In this document: positions 12,040 through 25,514 of the stretch, one piece after another | How the letters are laid out: every line of letters starts with the position of its first letter | Position numbering within the stretch: the first letter of the stretch is position 1 | NCBI GenBank assembly: GCA_012295275.1 | Contig: CM022669.1 | Coordinates: 4,089,277-4,136,776, forward strand | From: Chrysomallon squamiferum | Lineage: Eukaryota; Mollusca; Gastropoda; Neomphalida; Peltospiridae | Length of the DNA: 47,500 bases | Direction: 5' to 3' | Position numbers and translations under genes: made by a program | The notes under the pieces: generated by a model | Database searches by the model: none | Seen by the model: only the letters and a program-made list of their open reading frames with translations | Told to the model about the DNA's origin: nothing

Positions 12040-12606
12040 ATATATATACACAGAGATTACATACTATATACATACTCTACTCGAGCATTTGACTTGTCAC
12101 AAAACGAGCTGGAAATATAATAGTGCGCGGAGTTGATATAATTTACGGTAGACATTTTATTAATAGCACGAAAAAGAAGATCGTGAGAGCCGAATTACGA
12201 ATATGTAAAAAGCCTGATTATTTACTAATGAGTTTTATCGCTCTCCCAGTAACTCGCTTAATGAGCCGTGATGACGTCGTAGTTAGACGTCGGCGTGTTC
12301 ACGTCTGATGTACACCGTCGTCGAACTTCACAAAGAAACTCGCCGTAGCTGTTAATATTTTGTTAAAGAAATATATATCACTGGAGAGGATGATACAGTT
12401 GTCGACTTTTTCCTTATTTTAGTTCTTTTTGATGAGCATCGATTTTTTTTTTTCTAGTTTAGTTCAGTTTTCTGTCTTTCGTCAGACGACAGAATATTAA
12501 TTTGTGAGAAAAAAAAATGAAAATCTGTTTTTGTTTAATTACAACTGTTATATATGAATGCACATGATCTGTGTGCTAAATAATATTTCTTCTTCTTCTT
12601 TTCTTT

Positions 12607-12623
12607 ATTATTATTATTATTAT

Positions 12624-12693
<70 letters not shown>
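12607..12693. repeat. Compound (TTA)n-(CT)n microsatellite
   Basis: About 20 bp of TTA followed by about 67 bp of CT. Confidence 0.95.
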
Positions 12694-12694
<1 letters not shown>

Positions 12695-13034
12695 GCTTAC
12701 GAGATATATTATATCATATATGATACAAATCTTGTTAATATATGATGATTCAAAAAAGAGTTTATAACATTTTAAATTCAAATGGCGGCATTGCAATTTG
12801 ACAGTTTTGGAAGATAACCAAGCAGTTCTTTTGATATTTCACATCTGTTAAATCACTCATTTATGACTTTATATGAATTCATGTTTTAGTACGCGGTATA
12901 GTGTAAGAAAGGTATCGTAAAAACGGCAAATAATTCGTGTTTTTCAAATCTTGTCTATTAAATTAACGATACAAGTTGTGTACAGCAACGAATCATTGAC
13001 AGGCCTTTTAGTCCTTTTGTGGAAACTGGTCACA

Positions 13035-13091
<57 letters not shown>

Positions 13092-13838
13092 TTAAAATTA
13101 AATGGTACCATCTATCTTTTTTCTTATTTACTGAAACAAAATAACAATGTATGCTTTCCTTTGTCTAGATTATATACATTGTTTTTTCTTTCAATTCTGT
13201 TGTTTTGGACATGATTTTTTTTTTTTTTTTTTTATTTTTTATTTATTTTGTTGTTGTTGTTGTTGTTGCTATTGGGGTTGTTTTGTTGTTGTTGGAGTTT
13301 GATGTTTTTTTTTTTTTACAGTTTTCTAGGTCATTTTCTCATCAAGCTTACAAAACCTTACAGTCTGAAATCCGTATGCATATAGTCACGTGGTTTTATT
13401 TAATACAAATATCTGACGAAGAACTTGAACAACTAATAAATGTAAGTGAAGCACACACTTCCATCACGAAATCAACTCGTGAATTTAGGGTGCTGGAGGT
13501 CAATGCCCGCTGCATCGGAGCATGCTTTACACACGTCAACAAATGCGTTTTTCTTTGGTCATCTGGAAGTCAGGCTGATTCCAAACAATAAGTTCACGGG
13601 CGAAGCATTCACGACTGATTTCCCTACGCAGTGGCGCTCTGCTGCAATTCTTCCGAGCCCGTGTATTTGCTGAGATTAACTAAAACTGGATTTGAAACGC
13701 CAATTAAGCGCCAGAAGTGTAAGTGAAATCAGTTTGTGAAAACCCGACGTCGACACTCCGTACACGTTACTGACATTGTGTAACTAACGAGAAGAAAATT
13801 AAATTTAGTCTTTACCCTCTTTCATACAGTCGTTACGT
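12694..13838. other. Non-coding; (TAA)n tract and CpG-containing island
   Basis: Contains (ATA)n at 13035-13089, T- and TTG-rich simple sequence at 13215-13320, and a CpG-containing island at about 13440-13860. An open frame over the island (13205-13591) starts in low-complexity sequence and resembles no known protein, so I do not call it a gene. Confidence 0.5.
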
Positions 13839-13839
13839 A

Positions 13840-14830
13840 GTCGCGCTTCGCACAAAGTCTGTTTACGCTGAGTTTCAATACGTTACGAACGAATACGTCA
13901 TTTTGTTAGAAAGCTTGACGAATCTCAGTAAATAGTGACAATATTATTTCGTTTCTAATGTAGCCTAAATTCTATGCTAAATTTTACAGATAGATGTATT
14001 CGTTAGTAAGCTTGTCATATTTCAGTTCGCAACAAACTAATACATCATTTTATTAATACGCTTGACGTATTTTTATAACTAGTGATACAGCTATTTCGTT
14101 TAAAACTTTTCAGGAGTTCTGTACTAAATATATTGATATTTTCGTCACTAAGCTTGCCTGATTTCAAAACGAAATAAAGAACACATCATTTTATTACTAA
14201 GATTACCGAATTTCAGTAAGTAGTTATCGTTTTATTATTAAGATTACTGAATTTCAGTAAGTAGTTATCGTTTTATTATTAAGATTACTGAATTTCAGTA
14301 AGTACTATCCTTGTAATTCGGTACTGACTTTGCTGAAGTTCTGTTATAAGTTACGCAAAGATAACTTTCTTTACTAAGATGGCCGAATTCATATGTAATC
14401 ATACAATTTATAAAATTTACTTCATCATCAACCACATCGAATTATAATACTAAAAACAGTTTCCAATGTTCGGTAACAACCTTTCAGAATTTCAGTGTTA
14501 ACTAAACGTATGCTCTATGTGGTTAGAAAGCATGCAGAATTTTAATACTAAGTGATTACAGATCCTAACATGATTTTATTTTTTCCAAAGTTCTAATTAA
14601 ATATTCACAGAAACATTCCTTACTAATCTTGCCTGATTAAGTTGGTAATACCATTTCCTTAACAAACCTTCAGAATTTAAATAAATAGCAACCATGTTAT
14701 TTTGACATTTAATTTGACTAAGTACTTTAATACTAAGTCAAAGATATATTCGTTTTTAAGCTTCCAAATTTTAATGCTAAACAATGACTCGAAAATTTTA
14801 ATACTAAATTAACAGATGCATTCGTTTCCT
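13840..14830. repeat. Old, degenerate tandem array (about 1 kb)
   Basis: Diverged copies of a motif of the type ATTCGTTACTAAGCTTGCC-GAATTTCAGTA recur through the segment. Near 14180-14305 there is a younger, nearly exact block of about 41 bp (AAGATTACTGAATTTCAGTA) repeated three times. Copies are far apart in sequence, suggesting an old satellite with a local recent expansion. Confidence 0.6.
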
Positions 14831-15136
14831 TAACTTCTGAATCTGAATGCTAAATACGCACTTACATGTATAAAAACATAAGTAGGCAGACACGAACACA
14901 AATATAGTTAGACAGACAAACAGACAATGACGTTATATTACCACATATGTTTACTGATGCATGTCTAAAACCGGGTTTCAATATTCAATATTTTTAAATG
15001 GCAGTGACGTAATATGGCAATAACGGATATTGTTTAAACACGATATTGCACAACGAGCAAATACCAGACCAGCAGGCCCTTAGGTTATAAACTTTATTAA
15101 CTTCTGTAATCTGTTTGAATTTTCCATAGTAACCAA

Positions 15137-15139
<3 letters not shown>

Positions 15140-15192
<53 letters not shown>
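15140..15192. repeat. (TAA)n microsatellite
   Basis: A pure trinucleotide tract followed by about 100 bp of imperfect AAC/AGT/AGC repeats. The poly-Asn and poly-Ile reading frames here are artefacts. Confidence 0.9.
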
Positions 15193-15194
<2 letters not shown>

Positions 15195-15961
15195 CAACAG
15201 CAGCAACAACAACAACAGCAATAGTTATAGTAGTAGTAGAAGTAGTAATAGTAGAAGCAATAAAAATAATAATAAAAACAACAACAACAACCAAATGGTA
15301 TTGATGATAATTATAATGATGAAGGCGGCATATAAATTATGATTTTTTTTATGATGACGAAAATAAAAGAAATAACAATAATAATAATAATTATTATTAT
15401 TATAGCTACAACAACAAAAACAAAATTTATTAAGATGACAGTGATGAATACGACGATGTTAACATACATAGCACGTCTCTGTGCTCGGGGCAAACATTTA
15501 TCTCAACTGGAAATTATCTGCGAGACTTTTTGTTCGAAGCCAGCCAGCCAACGGTAAACAGATATTTAACCGATATCAGCAGAATGTCCACTTAAAAGTC
15601 CTGGAGCCACTTTTCAAAAGAGAGGAACGGAATCTGTGATCCATATGTCGGTGAAACTTGCATCATTCTTTTTCACCCCCATTTTTTTTCTAAGAATGTT
15701 TAAAGGATTTATCAATATGAAAAAAATTCAGTCAAGTTCTACAACTATTTTCCATTAAAGACCATAAAATATATAAGGTTTCAAATTTAGAGATTTTTTA
15801 ATATTAATATTTGTACTCGTACAAGTACTTTGTATCAAGGTAGATAAATAGACGGGTGTACGGACTAACCGATGGATAAAGAGAAACAAAATGAGACACA
15901 GTGAGAAATTAACTTGTAAACTAAATAAATAACTCGGATGTTAAACGTCTATAAGTTGTTT

Positions 15962-15965
<4 letters not shown>

Positions 15966-16048
<83 letters not shown>
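15966..16048. repeat. (CT)n microsatellite
   Basis: An uninterrupted CT tract of about 83 bp. Confidence 0.95.
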
Positions 16049-16051
<3 letters not shown>

Positions 16052-17040
16052 GCAGATATTGTGTATCTTTTTTTTCTTTCAGCCTCTCTCTTATTTTCCT
16101 TCCGCTGTCCCTTGTGATCTGTTTAAAGTTTTAATCAGTTTGGTTTTGTTAAGGCAAATAAACCCCAGTCGTCAGAGAGTAGTGGCTGTCAACAGAAGCA
16201 TCTCGTTGTTCCGCACAGCCCATCAGAACTCGGTCCACTTGGAGCGGCAATTCTAAAAGATGTCCTTTAATTAAAGGGAACGAGAGAAGAGCGATATTGA
16301 TAAAAACAACATTTTCGCCCGGAAAGATCGATGCCTGAAAGGTTAGAAGATTCTCTGTGCAACAATTACCGTCTGATTTGATGTAATCTCGTTAGTAGAA
16401 ATAATGCAGGGTTCCTGGAGTGACAGACGACTGGGTCAGTCGCTGATGTTGTTTACACGACCGGCCAGTTGACCGTGTTGAAGTTAACTTAGTCGGTAAT
16501 GAACAAATAGATAATACCAAATCAACCCGATTGTACAAAAATCGCCTCGGCAAAGACATTTGTGACTGAAGCAGGTGAGATGAGGACAACTGCTCCCGTC
16601 CCAAGCAAAGCGGTGGGGAAATTGCTACCTAAGTTTGCATCTGTGTAAAGATTTCGGGCCAATCAAACCTTCTCGCCCCTCTACTTTGTCCAAAAATCCT
16701 CAAACACCAATGAAGAAAAGTTAATGTCGAATGTGTGTGTTCCATTATAAAAGATATTTTTGAATAGTAATATTTTATGCCGAACACTATGTAATTATTT
16801 TGTTTTTGCATTGGATTATCCGGGATGCGTGATATTTCGAAACTGTTTTGTAACCTGAAAATCGAATATCGTGTAATAACGAGTGTTATGTTGTAATCAG
16901 TGTTGTCACAGAATGCATGGACTTTGTGCAAAAATAATTATTTAAAAATGAGATATTTTTAACTTTACCTGTGCTAATTTCATACAATTTAGTTGTTTTC
17001 AGAAAGCAAAAATTTTAAGTAAATAAACTTCTAACAGATT
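16049..17040. other. Non-coding, moderately GC-rich island
   Basis: 16140-16640 is among the least AT-rich parts of the intergenic DNA. Short open frames occur on both strands (16392-16604 and 16629-16931, minus) but lack recognisable domains. No gene is called. Confidence 0.45.
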
Positions 17041-17062
17041 TTAAATACAACTGAATATGTAT

Positions 17063-17105
<43 letters not shown>

Positions 17106-17424
17106 TTCGTTTGTTTTTTGGATCGTTTATTGGTTTGTTTCAGTTTTTTTTTTTTTTTTTTTTTTTTCTTTCCAGATCTTGAGTAAAATATTTGATTAAA
17201 TTGACTGATAATATCACGTCTATTTCTAAACTAATATATTTAACAGTTGCGAAAATAACCATAAATCTTTTCCATTCTTTTTTCTTTCTTTCTTATAAAC
17301 ATCTCTTACTCAAAATTGTACTCAATTTTTCAGCTGTTCGAAACTCGCTCTGGCAGCTCAATAAAATTTATTTTCAAATTCGTATCCTTCTTTCAAATTC
17401 ATACGACGAAGACTCTCAGAAAGA

Positions 17425-17760
17425 AAAAAAAAAAAAAAAAAAAATCAACATTAAAAGTGATAGCAGTGAAGTCTTTGGCATGTGACCTCCCATCCTGAAC
17501 TCCTCCAGAGACAATCGCCCCAGTTCTAGTAAAAGCGTTTGTTCTTTTCTGATACTTGTATTTGCATTCGTCATTATGGGTCGGCGCCAGTTGAAAAAGT
17601 CGAAATGATTTCGCAGTAAAATCTACGAACAGATCAAACGCAGTTTTGATGGAATTAGTTTTGTGCTCTGGCGCATTTTTGTAGGTTGGTAATTTCTTTA
17701 CAAGCCAGCGTGGAAGATGGTTCTGAAGCAAATGTTTACTTGACAGATGAACACACATCT
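17425..17760. other. Unassigned open frame region (minus strand)
   Basis: A 119-codon frame on the minus strand (17399-17758) has varied composition over its first 100 codons, then runs into poly-Phe from a poly(A) tract. I recognise no family, and there is no clear splice or promoter support. It is more likely chance than gene. Confidence 0.15.
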
Positions 17761-18081
17761 TGTTTCAACATCCGATAGACTTTACAGTCTATCAAAAGTT
17801 CAACAGTTCTAGAAACATAATTAGAAAACGATCTTTTTCACGTCTTTGTTCGTAGATAATAATTGCTGAAATAATAGCAGTGGTGTAGGTAGGAGGTGTT
17901 AGTAGTAATAGTAAAATGAAGTAGTAATAGAAGTAATGGTAGTAGTAATAGTAGTACGAGTGGTGGTGTTAGAAATGGTAGTAGAAATAGGGATAGTAGT
18001 AATAATGGTAGATGTAGTAGCAATAGCGGAGTAGTAATAATTGTAACGATAGCAGTTTTTGTGGCCGTTGTAAAAGATTGT

Positions 18082-18200
<119 letters not shown>

Positions 18201-18348
18201 TTAATTTTTCTTTTAAATAACATAAATTTTACATGTCACTGACATTTTGAACTCTATGTCATTACCCGTGTATGTTTTTATTTATTTACTTCGTTAACTG
18301 CGTGATTTCAGTTATTTACCTTTTATTAAAAATTCGAAAGACCAAAAG

Positions 18349-18349
<1 letters not shown>

Positions 18350-18394
<45 letters not shown>

Positions 18395-18503
18395 AAAAAA
18401 AAAAAAGAAAGGGGAAAAAGGAAAAGAAAGAAAGAAAATGAAAAAAAAAAAGGAAAAGAAACAAAGAAAAGGAAAAAAAGGAAAAGAAACAAAGAAACAA
18501 AAT
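18350..18503. repeat. A-rich / (GAAA)n-like tract
   Basis: About 150 bp almost entirely purine on the + strand: long poly(A) runs broken by single G residues, then GAAA/GGAAAA repeats. Poly-Phe frames on the minus strand are artefacts. Confidence 0.9.
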
Positions 18504-19019
18504 ACTTTCATTGTATTATATCATTGAAGATGACATTTACTAATAATTTTCGTAACCGCTTTTCTGATAATACTGGAAATCGGAATTTCTAAAAGCACAC
18601 AAAGTTCCAAATACACAAAATGCGGCATCAGAACATACTTTTATTTACATTTGTTTGCTTTTGTGGTGCTGAAAAAAACACAAAAAAAACACCCCATTAA
18701 AAAATGTGTTTATCCAAACTAGGATAAACCGATTTAGCTAGCTCTTTTACAAGCTCAACCTTATAATATTGTCAGAGACCCTGTTGAAGTAATTGTCGTT
18801 TTGTCGATACGTACAGCGTTAAAGCTTTGTCCTGGCTAAAACAGATTTTCGATTTCACTCAAACCCTATTCAGCAGACAGCTTACTAAAATGGCTTATTC
18901 AAAGATCTGATTACGAAGTGAAATTCTAGTGCGCAGAACATAAATATGTTGTTTGCCATCCATTCTGTCTTTCCCTACATACATACCTACATCTCAACTT
19001 TCAGATGTGTATGTGTTTG

Positions 19020-19056
<37 letters not shown>

Positions 19057-19067
19057 GCCTGTCTGTT

Positions 19068-19099
<32 letters not shown>

Positions 19100-19101
19100 A
19101 C

Positions 19102-19157
<56 letters not shown>

Positions 19158-19339
19158 GTCTATCTATCTGTCTATCTGTCTATCTATCTATATATATCTA
19201 TCTACGTGTCTGTCTGTCTATGTCTATCTATCTATCTATATATCTATCTATCTATATATCTATCTGCATATCCTGTGTATCTGTCTGTCTGTCTGTCATA
19301 TATATCTAACTACGTATCTGTCTATCTATCGATCTACTG

Positions 19340-19376
<37 letters not shown>

Positions 19377-19455
19377 CCTATATGTCTGCCTGTCTGTCTG
19401 TCTGTCTGTCTGTCTATATATCTAACTACGTATCTGTCCATCTATCGACCTATTG

Positions 19456-19489
<34 letters not shown>
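19020..19489. repeat. (TCTA)n/(TCTG)n tetranucleotide array
   Basis: About 470 bp of TCTA and TCTG repeats with short interruptions. A block containing ATATCTAACTACGTATCTGT occurs twice (near 19303 and 19416), showing a segmental duplication inside the array. The Tyr/Ile/Ser frames are artefacts. Confidence 0.95.
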
Positions 19490-20010
19490 TTTTCATAAGG
19501 CATCATTACGTACGGCTGAGAATCGTAAGATAATAAAAGAAGAAGCCACACGATTTTCTATTCTTTCTGAATACCAGAAAATATTTTCTAATTCCACAGA
19601 CAGAAGAGTACATCCCAAGTTCTTTGACAGTCAAGATACGGCGACAGGAAAAACAGGTAAAAGTCGAGACGAAACATTAGGGATATACTCGTGTGTAGGT
19701 ACATGTTAATACGTCGTTAATACTGAAACGTCGGCAATAAATCCATCGCCTACGAGCTGTTTGTAATCGTAAAGTTTTCTTTTTGTTAGCTGAGAACGCT
19801 TCAGGCAGTTACGTGCCTCAAGACCTGAATCTCTCAAAGTACTAAACGACTTGATTAAGATCAGATGGCGTTCGCTAATTCAGTGCTTAGCATTAGACAC
19901 ATTTATGTTTCAACAAATTAGAAAAATATTCCTCTCGTTTCTTGCCCATCTTTCTACTATTCAGTTCAGTCTTATTTCTTCAAGACTGGTGTACAAAACA
20001 TCGTGGTCAT
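19490..20010. other. Non-coding unique island
   Basis: Less repetitive, CpG-containing DNA between two tetranucleotide arrays of opposite orientation. No gene is seen. Confidence 0.5.
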
Positions 20011-20011
20011 T

Positions 20012-20226
20012 TCGTTAGATAGACAGACAGACAGTCAGATAGACAGATAGTCAGATAGGCGGACAGATAGAAGATAGATACATAGATACATCCAATCTAG
20101 ATATATTAGATAGAATTAGATAGACAGATCTGAACATTTTATAAATATATAGATATACAGATATATATAGATAGAGACATAGACAGATACATAGATATAG
20201 ATGATAGACAGATAAACAGATAGATA
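20012..20226. repeat. (AGAC)n/(AGAT)n tetranucleotide array
   Basis: Imperfect AGAC/AGAT repeats, on the + strand the complement of the array at 19020-19489. The two arrays, about 520 bp apart, could pair with each other. Confidence 0.85.
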
Positions 20227-20603
20227 ATTCCTATCTGTCAAACACACACACTTAGTAAACTACATGGGAATGTCTCTATAGATCAGAACATTGTTCTAAC
20301 CTTTTGAACATCATGTATATCTATCTATCTATCCATCATGTATGTATACACACGCAAACGAATCCATATATTCTTATTACGTTGTCTTTTATTTATTTTA
20401 TGCTTTCGTATTATTATTATTTGTTATTACTTGGGATAATTTTTTTGGATATTTTTTTTATTAATGTTGTTTTATATATATTTATACAATTGATGTTTTG
20501 ACTTAATTTTCTTTCGTTATATATATAAAATGTCGTATACTCCGTACAAGTTTTAAAAAACTTTCCTGATTATCCACACACTCCTGTGGAGTAAATTACA
20601 ATT

Positions 20604-20658
20604 CCCATTTGATTAAAAGATGTTTTAATATCTAATAAGACATTTTAAATCAAATGGG
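20604..20658. repeat. Short hairpin-forming inverted repeat
   Basis: CCCATTTGATT at 20604 pairs with AATCAAATGGG ending at 20658. Pairing continues with minor mismatches for about 20-22 bp per arm around an AT-rich loop. Confidence 0.7.
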
Positions 20659-21950
20659 CGGAACCCTATCATACTGATATCCATGATTTTATTCATAATA
20701 TTGCGTGTCTGTGAAATGTTTTCTTTTCTCTGGCAGATATTAAACTGACATTACTAATTCTTGTAATCAGAATGGCAGACCTTGAAAGCACATGGTAAAT
20801 GTTAGTGGTTGTTTTATTTATTAATGGTTATTATTTGTTTTTCCATCGAACAATATTTTTCTGACGTGAAAGATACGGGAAATAGTTTACACATATGTTT
20901 TAAAGTCTTCTTACTCAGAAAATGAAAAATATAAAATTTAATAATTATAAAACATTTTTTATCATGCCTCGAAATAAGGTTATGAGATTTTGAAAGAGAC
21001 ATATAGCTATAAAACGATTTCAGTCAGTCCACCCACCAGTACTACTATTAATGATAATAATAATAAAAAAGAAGGTGACGATGATGTCAAAAATAGAACA
21101 ATGACATCTATAAAAAGAGAAAAACTATAGATTTCAAAAACTGACCAGTCAGATATTTACTTAATTACCACCCGTGTGACAGTACATAAATAGATTCCTC
21201 AACAGAAATAAACTTTAATTAATCAGAACACCAGAAGCTGTTACTTGTTTACTAAGAAAACAGATTTAGACAAGGTTTCTTATTCAGAACCTGTTTGTTC
21301 GCTTGTGATATTTCAATTAGTGCGTTGAGTCTAAGAATACTGCATGTGTTGCTCATCTCACTTTGATTATTATTAACATCCGCTCTTAGTACACTTATAA
21401 TTTTCACAGTGACGTACACAGTGCTAGGCTCTTTCGTTTTGTACATTTTTATTTCCGAGGAACATATTCTTAATAAAAGTTTAGATAAATCATCTTCTAA
21501 CTTCTTCAAGAATCTTAACTGTTTTGCAGCCTGTGTTTCGTAGTTACATGCGGCAGAACACAAATACGTTTTCTGTCTTGCAGAGTGAGTTTGTTGAAAC
21601 ATAAAGAAATGCAGCTTTACTGTTAAGAGATGCAGACACTTGAAATAGTTATGAAGTATTTCGTCTTGACGAAACTTTGCCTCAAAACTGACGAACGAAT
21701 CTGTCAGCAGAAGGAGCTTTCAAACTAAATATTTGTGAAACTGGGCTTTTAGGTTAGGACTGAAAAATGTCGAAACGGTTTCCATCAAAGTAAGAGAATA
21801 CTTGACGTGTCAGTTATGTTTATTTTTCTCAATTTTATTTAGTGGAAAGTCGTGAGGGGTTAATGCCTACAACAAATTTTTCTGGAAAATTCTCTTCTAC
21901 ATATTAGTCAGGTAGCATCTCTTAGTTTATCTGTGTCTCTATCTATCTTC
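20659..21950. other. Non-coding; one unassigned minus-strand open frame
   Basis: The only notable frame is 21252-21602 on the minus strand (116 codons, ATG to stop). Its composition is varied and low-complexity-free (segments such as LKKLEDDLSKLLLRI) but I recognise no family. There is no intron or promoter evidence, so I do not promote it to a gene. Confidence 0.35.
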
Positions 21951-21951
21951 T

Positions 21952-21982
21952 TACACACACACACACACACAAACACACACAA

Positions 21983-22002
<20 letters not shown>
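21952..22002. repeat. (CA)n microsatellite, imperfect
   Basis: A CA tract with AAAC interruptions. Confidence 0.85.
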
Positions 22003-22013
<11 letters not shown>

Positions 22014-22968
22014 CACAAGTAAAAAGTCTGATAGACAAATAGATAATAGATATCAGAGAGAAAGCTGTAGGGATAGATGGATGGATCGGTTAAATGAGAC
22101 AGATAATCGTAGATCAGTGTGTCTTATTGTTTATTTATTTCCCTCAGTCTGTCTATCTGTCTGTCTAACCTTCAAGAAATGTGTCTGTTGTTGTTTTGTC
22201 AAAAGAAAAACAAAAGAAAATTAAAGTAAAACATTAACAAAAAAAACCCGTAACAGTGTAAATAAACTGGTACACCGCATTATTCAAAATGATCGCTCGA
22301 ATCAATAATAAAGCACCGGTCTAATATTTGTTTAAAATGGCCGACATTGTACGGCAATACAGTTGCAATATATCAACTCGCTAGATGGGGCTTTCTCATT
22401 TATCACAATGGATGGGTCATTACCCGTTTTGTAAACTGTGAAATATATTACCAGAAATAAAACCACTTGCGCTACATTTACTTTGCGAACAGTGAATAAG
22501 CAAATCAGTCGGTTAGTGTACACACCGAAACGAGGCCCAGACCGCCCACTTGAAAAGCAAGAAAACAGCAGAACCGAAAACGCAAAACAGGACGAGATAA
22601 TTTTCTTTATACAAAGCCGAAGAAAGAAAGAAAGAAAGAAAGAAAGAGCTTAAAGAAATAATGAATGGTTGTGATAATTACGTCAGAAATGAGTTCAGTT
22701 TATCTGTTTGTTAAAGAATGAATGTCCGCTGAATAGCTAAAACGTCTATTTATATGTTCACGAATAGCACGGACTAACGGATTTTTTTTAATTGCACAGT
22801 TTTCTCTTTTTTTCTGATTTTTTCTTTTAAAGCAAGAAGGGACAATGAACACACATTTAAACACATCTATACAACACATGCACACATATTTTGAAGAACG
22901 ATTTTTTTTCATTAAACGTTTTGAGTAATCTATTTCATAGATTTTTTCAAAGTTCTACAAATATTCAT

Positions 22969-22972
<4 letters not shown>

Positions 22973-23015
<43 letters not shown>
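22973..23015. repeat. (CA)n microsatellite
   Basis: A pure CA tract of about 43 bp. Confidence 0.9.
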
Positions 23016-23019
<4 letters not shown>

Positions 23020-23416
23020 AACATCTACTTTGTAACATATATATGAAAAAAAAATTGTTTCGTGATCGAATTAGTAAACACGTTGAACATGAGATGGAAA
23101 TCGATAATAACATCATTTTTATGTTTGTATGACATAGAAAATAAATATTGAAACTAGAATTGCAAACCAAAATGCAAGATGGTTTTAATGTAATATATAT
23201 TTATATTCTTCCCATAAGCAGCAACAGCAAGAACAACAAAAACCACAATAACACATCAAGTAGTAATAATATGTTTAGTTTACTCTGTGTCTACAAATAA
23301 TTATTCTTATGTTCATTAATATGAAATCTTTTATATTATTAACGTTAAAATTTGTAAAAATAATTAAACAACTTACATGTTCATCCTAGTTTTCTGACTT
23401 GTACCTGTAATAACTA

Positions 23417-23441
23417 TGACGTCAAACTATTGTTGACGTCA
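23417..23441. promoter_or_regulatory. Pair of full CRE palindromes
   Basis: TGACGTCA occurs at 23417-23424 and again at 23434-23441, 17 bp start to start, in an AT-rich surround. Two perfect 8-bp CREB/ATF consensus sites this close together are very unlikely by chance. An exon-like segment with a strong acceptor begins about 125 bp downstream. Confidence 0.5.
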
Positions 23442-23565
23442 TTGAACCTTTAGAGTGAACTTTACGATCGGCAACAAATAGATTTCTTTCTATTTCTATT
23501 GTTCTTTGTTCTTTATTTTTCTTTATTCTTTCTTTTTTTCTTTGTTTCTTTTTTTTAACAAACAG

Positions 23566-23706
23566 CCAGTCAGAAAAATCCGTACGGTCGAAGTACGTAA
23601 TTCATACACAGAAAAACCCATCGTTAAGACTCATTATATTACTGAACATTACGTCAAACAAGTAACCACCAGGTCATTGACCGTATCTATTCTTCACACT
23701 ATCTAG
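23566..23706 (+). other. Orphan exon-like open segment
   Basis: A long pyrimidine tract (about 23485-23556) ends in AACAAACAG, an excellent acceptor. The frame from 23566 reads PVRKIRTVEVRNSYTEKPIV followed by KTHYITEHYVKQV before a TAG at 23704-23706. The peptide shows a weak internal repeat (YTEKPIVK / YITEHYVK). No donor of comparable strength is seen. It could be a terminal exon of an unseen transcript, a pseudo-exon, or chance. Confidence 0.22.
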
Positions 23707-23759
23707 CTTTTTCCGTCAGTCTGTCTGTCTTCTTTCGATCCATTCATTTATCCCTTTGT

Positions 23760-23919
23760 ATGGTTATTATTATTAGTACTAGTAGCAGTAGTAGCAGTAG
23801 TAATAGTAGTAGTAGTGATAATAATAGTTGTAGTAGTAGTCGTAGTAGTAGTAGTATTGTTGTCGTTGTTATTCTGCAGTTATCTATATATTTAAATAGT
23901 TATTTAAAGCGAATATTTA

Positions 23920-23954
<35 letters not shown>

Positions 23955-24015
23955 ATTATTATGAAAATAACCACAGAACAGAAACAACAGCAACAACAAC
24001 AATAATAATAATAAA
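23760..24015. repeat. (AGT)n/(TTA)n/(CAA)n trinucleotide region
   Basis: Imperfect AGT/AGC, then (TTA)n at about 23922-23960, then CAA and TAA repeats. Confidence 0.85.
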
Positions 24016-24189
24016 TATGTGTAGATATGGAAATACTTTTCTCAGCAAATTCTCTCTGTGTCATGTTAACTGCACATAGCTGACACTTTAATCCCGCATT
24101 TTGCTAATTGACGAGTATTTCAGTTAAAACCTGTCTGCCACATCCAATATAAACATCTACACCTTCAAACAAAGGTATAGAACATAAAT

Positions 24190-24194
24190 AGTGT

Positions 24195-24254
<60 letters not shown>
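24190..24254. repeat. (TG)n microsatellite
   Basis: A TG tract of about 65 bp. Confidence 0.95.
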
Positions 24255-24257
<3 letters not shown>

Positions 24258-24663
24258 TTAACTATAATTAACGATTATTTGTTCAGTTTGTTTGTATCAA
24301 AACTGAATTTACCCTTAGCCAATTAATAAATCGTCGACCTGTTTCTCTCTATCTCTCTACCTGTCTGTCTGTCTATCTAGCTGTTTATCCATCTATCTAC
24401 CCATCTATGTGTCTGCTTATTTACAGCTGTCTGTTGTTCTATCTATCTATCTTTCTGCCCGCCTCTCTTTCTCCTCAGTGTCTGTCTCGCTATCTATCTA
24501 TCTATAATCTGTCTACCGGTATGTCTGTCCATCTGTGTATTTATTTATTTACCTTTTGTACTTTCTGTGTTTTTCTGTTTTCTGTAAGTCATGTTGTCTG
24601 ATTATCTTTTTGTATGTTTGTCTATCTTATATGTTTATTAACACATCCCTTTTTCTACTCCTT

Positions 24664-24665
<2 letters not shown>

Positions 24666-24740
<75 letters not shown>

Positions 24741-24750
24741 CTCTCTCTCC
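24666..24750. repeat. (CT)n microsatellite
   Basis: A CT tract of about 85 bp with one CG interruption near 24737-24738. It is preceded by about 250 bp of imperfect TCTA/TCTG sequence. Confidence 0.95.

Positions 24751-25514
<764 letters not shown>

Noticed and set aside
21252-21602. 116-codon minus-strand frame with varied composition
   Set aside because: No recognisable family, promoter or splice context. A frame of this size can arise by chance among thousands in the window; it would need transcript evidence.
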